Assembly (NCBI GenBank): GCA_031270925.1
Contig: JAISWY010000002.1
Location: 1-6,206 of the forward strand
Source of the DNA: Candidatus Symbiothrix sp.
GTDB lineage: Bacteria; Bacteroidota; Bacteroidia; Bacteroidales; Azobacteroidaceae
Length of the DNA: 6,206 bases
Direction of reading: 5' to 3'
Each line of letters opens with the position of its first letter. The stretch's first letter is position 1. Under the pieces are notes generated by a model that had not been told where the DNA came from, did no database searches, and was given only the letters and a program-made list of their open reading frames with translations. This document shows, piece after piece, positions 1 through 5,951 of this stretch. Both the position numbers and the translations under genes were made by a program.

Positions 1-257
1 GAATAACCCCCAATGAAGCGAAGCGATTGGGGGATAGAGAAATAACCACTCTCCCCTCAACCCCGAAGTGGGTTGAATATATCTATTAACAAGTTGATTA
101 ATCGGGCTAAGATAGTGATTTATTTCGGATATTCAACCCTGCGGGTTGAGGAGGTCGATGTATTTCTCGCACCCCCAATCGCTTCGCTTCATTGGGGGTT
201 ATTAACATTCAGACCTGCGGTCTGTTGCTTCTACTTAACACAGGGTTTTGCAACTGA
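1..257. repeat. Left copy of composite palindromic repeat (hairpins A-B-B'-A-C plus tail)
   Basis: Non-coding element built from short hairpins in order. A at 7-33: CCCCCAAT/ATTGGGGG around the 11-base loop GAAGCGAAGCG. B at 57-76: TCAACCC/GGGTTGA, loop CGAAGT. B' at 133-149: same stem, loop TGC. A reversed at 172-198. C at 210-224: CAGACC/GGTCTG, loop TGC. A non-palindromic tail with GCTTCTACTTAACACAGG runs to about 257. The modules make the unit nearly self-inverted. It matches the reverse complement of 5952-6176: bases 7-76 differ from the other copy at one position, and 129-244 differ by four substitutions plus a 2-base C-run indel. The centre (77-132) is 28 bases longer than in the other copy. 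The outer end is cut by the window start, so an outer C hairpin may lie just outside. It resembles REP/BIME or MITE elements; the family was not identified. The inner boundary near 257 rests on weak similarity after base 249. Confidence 0.9.
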
Positions 258-446
258 GCCCATCCTCTCCCAAACAGGCAAAATGTCAATTCGTTTGCCG
301 TTGTGCATATAAACATCTCGTTGATTGAATGTCAAAAATAATACCGTTTTTTTATTTTTCATGACCACTTTCGGTAAGTTTTTTGCATCTTCTTTTTTTG
401 TTAAGCAATATTTCCTATTTTTGCAGTCACATTAATGCTTCAAACA
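258..446. other. Non-coding leader between left repeat and acyltransferase gene
   Basis: No credible gene is seen here. It is AT-rich towards the 3' end, with T-tracts at about 346-360 and 379-400. A weak inverted repeat GGCAAA (277-282) / TTTGCC (294-299) encloses an 11-base loop but is followed by no T-run, so it is not called a terminator. The only regulatory signal I can support is the -7-like box at 416-423. The alternative acyltransferase start at 435 lies at the 3' end of this stretch. Confidence 0.6.
416..423 (+). promoter_or_regulatory. Candidate Bacteroidota -7 box (TAnnTTTG) for the acyltransferase gene
   Basis: TATTTTTG matches the Bacteroidota sigma-ABfr -7 consensus TAnnTTTG exactly. 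The upstream -33 element is weak: the nearest TTTG ends at 400, leaving only 15 bases to the -7 box where about 19-21 is usual. Transcription from here would begin near 430. That leaves almost no leader before the ATG at 435 but a short leader before the ATG at 447, which supports the latter as the start. Because the region is T-rich, a chance match is possible. Confidence 0.45.
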
Positions 447-1199
447 ATGAAACGCATCTTGATTCTACTTTATCAAGTCCTGATTTGGTTACCTTTTTTC
501 GCTGCTGCAACGATTGTAGCGGCGCTTTCCTGTACCGTCGGCTGTCTGCTTGGCGGCGAGCGCATTTTCAGTTATTATCCCGGAATGCTGTGGTCGCGCT
601 TTGCATGCTGGATTTCGCTGTGTCCGGTCAAAATCGTCGGACGGGAAAAATTGGATAAAAAGCAATCGTATATTTTTGTCGGCAATCATCAAGGTATTTA
701 CGATATTTTCTTGCTTTACGGCTATTTGGGTTTTCCGATCAAATGGATTATGAAACAAAGTTTGCGTAAAATCCTGTTTGTGGGCAAGGCTTGCGAAGCG
801 GCCGGATTTATTTTTGTGGATAATTCGTCGCCCGTAGCAGCTGCAAAAACCATCAAGGAAGCCGAAAAACGCTTGAAAAACGGCGCTTCCATTACGATTT
901 TTCCCGAAGGTTCGCGCTCGCACACCGGAAAATTGGGGAAATTCAAAAAAGGCGCCTATCAAATGGCTTTGAATATGAAATTGCCGATTGTGCCGGTAAC
1001 CATCAACGGCTCGTTTGAAGTGATGCCTCGCAGTAGTATTCGCCTCCATCCGCATCGCTTGGAAGTGATTATCCATGAGCCGATTGCAACCGACAATCCG
1101 ATAGCCGGCGATTTGCGGACAGCGGCTACGGTCATCCGCTCGTTGAGCGAACAATCGCGAGAAGCCATCGAATTGGCCTTGTGGAAACAATATAAGTAA
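447..1199 (+). CDS. plsC: Lysophospholipid acyltransferase, PlsC family (1-acyl-sn-glycerol-3-phosphate acyltransferase)
   Basis: Likely transfers an acyl chain to the sn-2 position of lysophosphatidic acid, giving phosphatidic acid for membrane phospholipids at the inner membrane. Numbered from the chosen start (250 residues), an N-terminal hydrophobic segment at about 3-36 anchors the protein. The family's catalytic NHxxxxD block is seen as NHQGIYD with H81 and D86. The substrate-binding block FPEGSR is at 152-157, followed by KKGA (167-170) and VPVTINGS (182-189), all in PlsC order and spacing. Length is normal for the family. The frame is open from ATG 435, but I chose 447 (MKRILIL) because Bacteroidales homologues as I remember them begin this way and a promoter-like box ends at 423. 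Start 435 would add four residues. The next gene begins 66 bases downstream on the same strand. The family also includes acyltransferases for ornithine or other lipids, so the exact acceptor is inferred. Confidence 0.9.
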   Translation: MKRILILLYQVLIWLPFFAAATIVAALSCTVGCLLGGERIFSYYPGMLWSRFACWISLCPVKIVGREKLDKKQSYIFVGNHQGIYDIFLLYGYLGFPIKWIMKQSLRKILFVGKACEAAGFIFVDNSSPVAAAKTIKEAEKRLKNGASITIFPEGSRSHTGKLGKFKKGAYQMALNMKLPIVPVTINGSFEVMPRSSIRLHPHRLEVIIHEPIATDNPIAGDLRTAATVIRSLSEQSREAIELALWKQYK

Positions 1200-1219
1200 A
1201 CGGAAAAATAATTTACTTA
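1193..1219 (+). other. Weak AT-rich hairpin at the end of the acyltransferase gene
   Basis: TAAGTAAA (1193-1200), which contains the stop codon, is exactly complementary to TTTACTTA (1212-1219) across an 11-base loop. The stem is almost all A-T pairs and no T-run follows, so it is unlikely to be an intrinsic terminator. It sits in the 66-base gap before the pyruvyl transferase gene. The rest of the gap (1220-1265) is A-rich and shows no clear TAnnTTTG promoter. Confidence 0.25.
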
Positions 1220-1265
1220 CATCTGCGTTGTTTATTCAAATAGAAAACGAATTAAAATTAAAAGA

Positions 1266-2186
1266 ATGTCAAAAAAAATTTATGCCTTCTGGTGGGAGCA
1301 TGAAAATGATACATGCCTGAATTTCGGCGATATCTTAACTCCTGTCCTTATAAAAAAACTCTCCGGACGAAAATTCGTCCGGAGGGTATCTTGCAGCAAG
1401 ATATCGATTTTTTTGATATTGAAGAAGATATACGGTTTCTTCGCTCGGAAAAACAGTTGGAAAGAACTGAAATATACTTTTTTGGGATGGACCGCTCGAA
1501 AAATCATCTTGGCCTGCGGTTCAATCATCCAATGGAACGAACAGAAAAAAAGCGTAATATGGGGTAGCGGTTTGATATTCAGGAATGTAAATCCTCAAAA
1601 ATGCGAAGTCCGGGCGGTCAGAGGGCCGTTTACAAGGAAAGAATTACTAATGTTGGGATTCGATGTTCCTCCCATTTATGGCGATCCTGCCATTTTATTG
1701 CCCTTGGTTTACGCTCCCCGCATTGAGCAAAAATTCGATTTGGCATTGATTCCGCATTACACACACTTCCGATTTGCATCGGAAAATTTGAAAAACCATC
1801 CGGCGCAAATCATTGACTTATTAAATATTAACCCGCTGGAAGTTGTCGACCAAATACTTGCCTGCAAGATGGTTTTGTCCAGTTCACTACATGGTCTCAT
1901 CGCCGCCCATACTTACGGAATCCCGGCACTTTGGGTCAATTTCGGCGACATTTCGTGGTATGGCGACAACATCAAATTCCAAGATTATTTCGCTTCGGTG
2001 GGAATCGATTGCTACGAGCCGATCGAACTAAGCGAAGAAATGCTTCGCGATTATAAAAGTCTGTTTGAAAAATACGAACATTTAGCGCTGCCGACGACAG
2101 ATTTGGATTCTATCCGCAAAAATCTGATTGAATGTGCTCCCTTCCCCGTATTACCCGAAATCAAAGCAAAATGGAAAACGAATTAA
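1266..2186 (+). CDS. Polysaccharide pyruvyl transferase family protein (ExoV/CsaB-like)
   Basis: 306 residues. The family adds a ketal-linked pyruvate from phosphoenolpyruvate to a sugar of an exopolysaccharide, capsule or cell-wall polymer in the cytoplasm. Recognisable blocks are NFGD (19-22) near the N-terminus, a GSG loop (100-102), RAVRGPFTR (116-124), GDPAILLP (139-146), and the hallmark C-terminal block SSSLHGLIAAHTYGIPA (205-221) followed by a tryptophan-rich WVNFGDISWYGD stretch. Order and length fit the family. Residues 34-85 form a basic, hydrophobic, poorly conserved-looking insert between NFGD and the ACGS segment; it is encoded by AT-rich DNA that contains strong hairpins. The ATG at 1266 follows an A-rich stretch, as is usual in Bacteroidota. 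The 3' end overlaps the next gene by 16 bases, suggesting translational coupling. The acceptor sugar cannot be read from the sequence; some family members transfer no pyruvate, so the function is family-level. Confidence 0.85.
   Translation: MSKKIYAFWWEHENDTCLNFGDILTPVLIKKLSGRKFVRRVSCSKISIFLILKKIYGFFARKNSWKELKYTFLGWTARKIILACGSIIQWNEQKKSVIWGSGLIFRNVNPQKCEVRAVRGPFTRKELLMLGFDVPPIYGDPAILLPLVYAPRIEQKFDLALIPHYTHFRFASENLKNHPAQIIDLLNINPLEVVDQILACKMVLSSSLHGLIAAHTYGIPALWVNFGDISWYGDNIKFQDYFASVGIDCYEPIELSEEMLRDYKSLFEKYEHLALPTTDLDSIRKNLIECAPFPVLPEIKAKWKTN
1358..1419 (+). other. Hairpin cluster inside the pyruvyl transferase coding region
   Basis: Three consecutive inverted repeats. First, 1358-1387: an 11-bp perfect stem CTCCGGACGAA / TTCGTCCGGAG separated by AA, extended by three outer pairs including one G-U. 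Second, 1387-1403: TATCTTG / CAAGATA with loop CAG. Third, 1401-1419: ATATC / GATAT around a T-rich loop. The first is exceptionally stable for coding sequence. They encode the start of the variable insert (about residues 31-52). No role is known; they may affect translation or RNA stability, or be the remains of an inserted palindrome. Confidence 0.7.
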
Positions 2187-2734
2187 ACAAGGCTTGCGAA
2201 ATCCTGCGGAAAGGCGGAGTCATCCTCTATCCTACCGATACGATTTGGGGCATCGGTTGCGACGCCACAAACGAAAAAGCGGTTGAACGGATTTATCAAA
2301 TCAAACAGCGCACCGATTCCAAAGCCATGCTCGTTCTGCTCGATTCGACCGCCAAATTGGATTTTTATGTCAATGAATTACCATCCATCGCTTTGGATGT
2401 AATCGAAGTCGCCGACCGGCCGCAGACCATTGTCTTCGACGACGCCAAAAACGTAGCTCCCCAACTGATTGCCGCCGACGGCTCGTTGGGAATCCGCATT
2501 ACCAACGAACGGTTCTCCCAATCGCTTTGCCGGCGTTTGCGCAAGCCTTTGGTTTCCACTTCGGCCAATATCAGCGGACAACCGGCGCCGGCCGTCTTTT
2601 CCGAAATCAGCGACGAAATCATCCAAGCCGTCGATTATGTGGTTGATTACCGGAGAGATGACGCAAGCAAAAGTAAATCCTCGTCCATCATTCGCTTAGG
2701 AAAAGGGGGACAAATCAAAATTATCAGGGAATGA
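2171..2734 (+). CDS. tsaC: Threonylcarbamoyl-AMP synthase, TsaC/YrdC (short Sua5) family
   Basis: Makes L-threonylcarbamoyladenylate from threonine, bicarbonate and ATP, the first step of t6A37 modification of ANN-decoding tRNAs, in the cytoplasm. The 187 residues contain a single YrdC domain and no C-terminal Sua5 extension. Visible blocks are LYPTDTIWGIGCDA (19-32), the K-x-R region IKQRTDSKAM (44-53), RPQTIVF (83-89), GSLGIRI (104-110), the nucleotide-binding STSANISG (129-136), and a C-terminal SSSIIRLGKGGQIKIIR stretch. The frame is open from ATG 2132, but the domain starts directly after the ATG at 2171 (MENELNKA), which lies behind an A-rich site. The longer start would add 13 unrelated residues and overlap the upstream gene further. 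It overlaps the pyruvyl transferase gene by 16 bases and the next gene by ATGA. A housekeeping gene between polysaccharide genes is a little odd. YciO-like paralogues of unknown role exist, but length and motifs favour TsaC. Confidence 0.9.
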   Translation: MENELNKACEILRKGGVILYPTDTIWGIGCDATNEKAVERIYQIKQRTDSKAMLVLLDSTAKLDFYVNELPSIALDVIEVADRPQTIVFDDAKNVAPQLIAADGSLGIRITNERFSQSLCRRLRKPLVSTSANISGQPAPAVFSEISDEIIQAVDYVVDYRRDDASKSKSSSIIRLGKGGQIKIIRE

Positions 2735-4104
2735 GAAAACACATGCAATTATATCAATACCTGATGTCCGATTTCTTTTTTTCGGCGCTGGCTTGGTTTA
2801 TATTCAATGTTTTGCGTTACGAATTAGTGGGTCAATACAAAGGATTCAGCACTTTATACGATTTTATGGTTTATGAGAATGTGCTGATCGGCCAAATCAT
2901 CGTTCCTTTCGCGTGGCTCGTGGTGCATTATTATTCGGGATATTACAATAAACCACTTGAAAAATCGCGCTTGTTGGAGTTTGTCGTTACCTTCCAATCG
3001 GCTTTGCTGGGCGCTTTGGGCATCTTTTTCATTGTCGTCTTAAAGCATCTTCCGGCTACGTTCAGCATTTATTATCAGCAGTTTATCTCTTTATTCCTGT
3101 TTTCTTTCGTATTCACTTATATCGGAAGACTAACTATCACATCGGGCGCCATGCACAAAATCCACCGGCGGGAATGGACAATCAAAGCCATTATCTTGGG
3201 CGATAGAAAACGAGCGGCCGAAATCCAACGCGAACTGGCCAAACCTTCCGACTCATTGGGCTATACAATTCTGGATTGTATCCCGATCGACCAAATCGAC
3301 CGCTTGGAAAACCGAATCAAAGAATCGGATGTGGAAGAACTGATTGTGGCCGTCGATGCGATTGGCGACGACGATTTGTTCCGGTTGCTTTATTCGCTTT
3401 ATCAATACAAACTGCCGATTAAATTGCCGATAAACGCCGTAAAATTGTGGTCGGGTGGAATGAAACTGCAAACTATAGCCGGTTTTCCACTCATCGACGT
3501 AACGGCCAACAATTTCTCCGAAGCGGAAAAAAACATCAAATTTACCTTGGATAAAATCATTTCTCTATTGGTCTTAATCCTTTTGTCGCCGGTTTATCTG
3601 TATTTGGCCATCCGGGTAAAACACGATTCGAAAGGTCCTGTTTTCATCCGGCAGGAACGAATCGGACAAGGCGGCAAACCTTTCTCGATCTATAAATTCC
3701 GCACTATGTGCGAAAATGCCGAAAAAGACGGCCCGGCGCTTTCGTCCGTCAACGATGCACGGATTACGCCTTTCGGACAAATCATGCGAAAATATCGCTT
3801 GGATGAACTGCCGCAATTCTGGAACGTTTTAAAAGGCGACATGTCGCTTGTCGGCCCGCGCCCCGAACGCAAATATTTCATCGATCAAATCGTGAAGCAG
3901 GCGCCTTATTTTTATTTGTTGCACAATGTCAGGCCGGGAATCACGTCGTGGGGAATGGTTAAATTCGGTTACGCATCCACCATCGAGCAAATGATCGAAC
4001 GGATGCAATACGACATCCTGTACTACGAAAACATGTCGTTGGGATTAGATACGAAAATATTAATTTATACGGTAAGAACTATTCTTACCGGCAAAGGAAT
4101 TTAA
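2731..4104 (+). CDS. Polyprenyl glycosylphosphotransferase (initiating sugar transferase, WbaP/WcaJ type)
   Basis: Transfers a sugar-1-phosphate from a nucleotide sugar to undecaprenyl phosphate at the inner membrane, the first step in building a capsule, exopolysaccharide or O-antigen repeat unit. The 457 residues show the long-form layout. Four membrane segments lie at about 12-30, 50-70, 84-106 and 112-132. A soluble Rossmann-like domain follows at about 150-255. A re-entrant hydrophobic helix is at 274-296 with the conserved Ser-Pro kink (286-287), and the catalytic domain runs 297-457. Catalytic-domain signatures are KGPVFIRQERIG (301-312), KFRTM (322-326), LDELPQFWNVLKGD (357-370) with the Asp-Glu pair D358/E359, SLVGPRPE (372-379) and RPGITSWG (401-408). 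The start ATG overlaps the tsaC stop (ATGA); a second ATG at 2743 is possible. The stop shares a base with the next start. The sugar cannot be deduced, and no glycosyltransferases, flippase or polymerase adjoin it here. Confidence 0.92.
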   Translation: MRKHMQLYQYLMSDFFFSALAWFIFNVLRYELVGQYKGFSTLYDFMVYENVLIGQIIVPFAWLVVHYYSGYYNKPLEKSRLLEFVVTFQSALLGALGIFFIVVLKHLPATFSIYYQQFISLFLFSFVFTYIGRLTITSGAMHKIHRREWTIKAIILGDRKRAAEIQRELAKPSDSLGYTILDCIPIDQIDRLENRIKESDVEELIVAVDAIGDDDLFRLLYSLYQYKLPIKLPINAVKLWSGGMKLQTIAGFPLIDVTANNFSEAEKNIKFTLDKIISLLVLILLSPVYLYLAIRVKHDSKGPVFIRQERIGQGGKPFSIYKFRTMCENAEKDGPALSSVNDARITPFGQIMRKYRLDELPQFWNVLKGDMSLVGPRPERKYFIDQIVKQAPYFYLLHNVRPGITSWGMVKFGYASTIEQMIERMQYDILYYENMSLGLDTKILIYTVRTILTGKGI

Positions 4105-5900
4105 TGGAAAAAGAAACTTTATTCGATAAAATCCTCTGTTGGAGGGAAAAGCATATCAAGGAATCGCATTTTATCTTGATTCTGAGTTTGATAATCGGGA
4201 TTCTTACTGCCTGTGCAGCTTTGTTTCTGAAACAAGCCATTCATCTGATTCAACATTTATTGACGGAACGAATGGATGTTTCCAACGCCAACTGGCTGTA
4301 TCTGGTGTTTCCGATTATTGGGATTTTGATTGCCGGATTGTTCGTCAAATACATTGTGAAGGACAACATCGGCCACGGCGTAACAAAAATTCTCTACGCC
4401 ATCTCGCAACGGAAAAGCCGGATCAAACCACACAACACATGGAGCTCGATCATCGCCAGTTCGATTACCATCGGTTTCGGTGGCTCGGTGGGAGCGGAAG
4501 CGCCAATGGTATTAACCGGCTCGGCCATCGGATCCAACCTCGGACGGCTATTCAAAATGGAACAAAAAACTTTGATGCTGCTCGTCGGATGCGGCGCCGC
4601 GGGAGCTATTGCGGGTATTTTCAAAGCGCCGATTGCCGGATTGCTTTTCACGATCGAAGTCTTGATGCTGGATTTGACGACCGCATCCGTCTTGCCTCTG
4701 CTCATCTCGTCGGTTTCGGCGGCTTGCGTTTCGTATATCTTTACCGGTACCGAAGCCATGTTCCGTTTCAGCCAGACTGCCGCATTCAATTTAGACCGCA
4801 TTCCTTATGTTTTGATTTTGGGTGTTTTTTGTGGTTTGGTTGCCTTGTATTTTACCCGTTCTACCATCTGGATTGAAGGAAAATTCCGGAAATTAAAAAC
4901 ATTCCGGAAAAAATTCCTGGTAGGTGCGATTCTGTTAAGCATTCTAATCTACTTATTTCCACCGCTTTACGGCGAAGGTTATCTAACAATCGGACAATTA
5001 ATCAGCAATACCTCCGAAGGCTTGCTGGACGGCAGTTGGTTCTACGGCTTCAAAGATAATCCCTGGGGAGTAGTTATTTTCCTCCTCTTGATTGTGTTCA
5101 TGAAAGGATTCGCAACGGCGGCTACCAACGGCGGAGGCGGTTGCGGCGGGATTTTCGCGCCTTCGTTATTTTTAGGTAGTATCGTGGGATTTGTTTTCGC
5201 TTACGCCCTTAATTATTTGGTTCCGATTTTTCCCGGATTCCGTTTGTCGGAAGAAAATTTCGCTTTGATGGGAATGGCCGGCGTGATGGCTTCGGTCATG
5301 CACTCGCCGCTCACAGCTGTATTCTTAATCGCCGAACTCACAGGTGGTTTCGATTTATTCTTGCCCTTGATGATTGTCTCCATCAGCGCTTATTTCACGA
5401 TTTTATTATTCGAAAAAAATAACCTGTACTCGATTCGTTTGGCGCAAAAAGGCGAATTGCTCACGCACGACAAAGACAAAGCTGTGCTGACTTTATTGCA
5501 AGTGAACGCGGTAATCGAAACCGATTTAACCATCGTACATCCCGAAATGACCTTGGGCGATATGGTCAAGGCTATTGCGCAATCGACCCGCAATGTTTTT
5601 CCGGTTACCGATCAAGACAATGTGTTGCGCGGCGTCGTCTTGCTGGACAATATCCGGAACATCATGTTCCGTCCCGAACTCTACGACCGATTCAAAGTGA
5701 AGAAATTCATGGTTTCCCCGCCGGCGAAAATCCGCGTAGCGATGACAATGGACAAAATTATGCATCTCTTCGAAGACACCAAAGCGTGGAATTTACCGGT
5801 TATCGACGACAACGGCCTTTATTTGGGTTTTATTTCCAAATCGAAAATATTCAATGCTTATCGCGAAGTTTTGCAGGAGCATTTTTCGGATGATATTTGA
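4104..5900 (+). CDS. ClC-family chloride channel/transporter with C-terminal CBS domains
   Basis: Integral inner-membrane anion channel or anion/proton exchanger. The transmembrane ClC core spans about 22-440 of 598 residues; a cytoplasmic tail carries two CBS motifs (about 473-522 and 536-590) that in other proteins bind adenine nucleotides and gate transport. Filter regions can be placed: IGHGVT (89-94) where the classical channel has GSGIP; GAEAP (130-134) where it has GREGP, keeping the gating glutamate as E132; and GGIFAP (348-353), which is canonical and preceded by a Gly-rich GGGGC run. In LFTIEVLM (181-188) the residue after E185 is Val, at the place of the E. coli ClC internal proton glutamate E203. 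Proton coupling is therefore doubtful, although some exchangers lack this residue. The start ATG overlaps the upstream stop by one base; AAAGGA (4093-4098) lies five bases before it. It appears to be the last gene of the operon. No truncation is seen. Chloride as substrate is inferred from the family. Confidence 0.93.
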   Translation: MEKETLFDKILCWREKHIKESHFILILSLIIGILTACAALFLKQAIHLIQHLLTERMDVSNANWLYLVFPIIGILIAGLFVKYIVKDNIGHGVTKILYAISQRKSRIKPHNTWSSIIASSITIGFGGSVGAEAPMVLTGSAIGSNLGRLFKMEQKTLMLLVGCGAAGAIAGIFKAPIAGLLFTIEVLMLDLTTASVLPLLISSVSAACVSYIFTGTEAMFRFSQTAAFNLDRIPYVLILGVFCGLVALYFTRSTIWIEGKFRKLKTFRKKFLVGAILLSILIYLFPPLYGEGYLTIGQLISNTSEGLLDGSWFYGFKDNPWGVVIFLLLIVFMKGFATAATNGGGGCGGIFAPSLFLGSIVGFVFAYALNYLVPIFPGFRLSEENFALMGMAGVMASVMHSPLTAVFLIAELTGGFDLFLPLMIVSISAYFTILLFEKNNLYSIRLAQKGELLTHDKDKAVLTLLQVNAVIETDLTIVHPEMTLGDMVKAIAQSTRNVFPVTDQDNVLRGVVLLDNIRNIMFRPELYDRFKVKKFMVSPPAKIRVAMTMDKIMHLFEDTKAWNLPVIDDNGLYLGFISKSKIFNAYREVLQEHFSDDI

Positions 5901-5951
5901 TTGTTGTACTTTTTCAAATGCTAAAAAATAAACCAAGCCCCACAAAACGAT
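5901..5951. other. Short gap between ClC stop and right repeat
   Basis: AT-rich, 51 bases, no gene. A weak inverted repeat ATTTGA (5895-5900, overlapping the stop codon) / TCAAAT (5914-5919) is present, without a GC stem or a following T-run. No convincing intrinsic terminator is seen, so transcription may run into the structured repeat that follows. Confidence 0.5.

Noticed and set aside
1..257. CRISPR array or riboswitch in the repeat region
   Set aside because: The repeats are inverted hairpins of several kinds, not evenly spaced direct repeats with unique spacers, and they do not match a riboswitch I can recognise.
73..312. 79-residue open frame on the + strand
   Set aside because: It runs through the B, B', A and C hairpins of the left repeat; its residues simply translate the palindromes and match no family I know.
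383..658. 91-residue open frame upstream of and overlapping plsC
   Set aside because: It overlaps the promoter-like box and the real plsC frame, and shows no conserved features.
489..1190. Long antisense open frame (233 residues) opposite plsC
   Set aside because: It is the complement of a clearly conserved acyltransferase gene; its composition is that of a shadow frame, with no recognisable domain.
1200..1265. Separate promoter for the pyruvyl transferase operon
   Set aside because: I see no TAnnTTTG box with suitable spacing in the 66-base gap; an undetected promoter cannot be excluded.
4394..4801. 135-residue antisense open frame in the ClC gene
   Set aside because: Fully opposite conserved transmembrane coding sequence, with no start signal or motif of its own.
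4139..4876. 245-residue open frame in another + frame within the ClC gene
   Set aside because: It lies wholly inside the ClC gene, whose frame shows all family motifs; the other frame has an arginine/phenylalanine-rich shadow composition and no domain.
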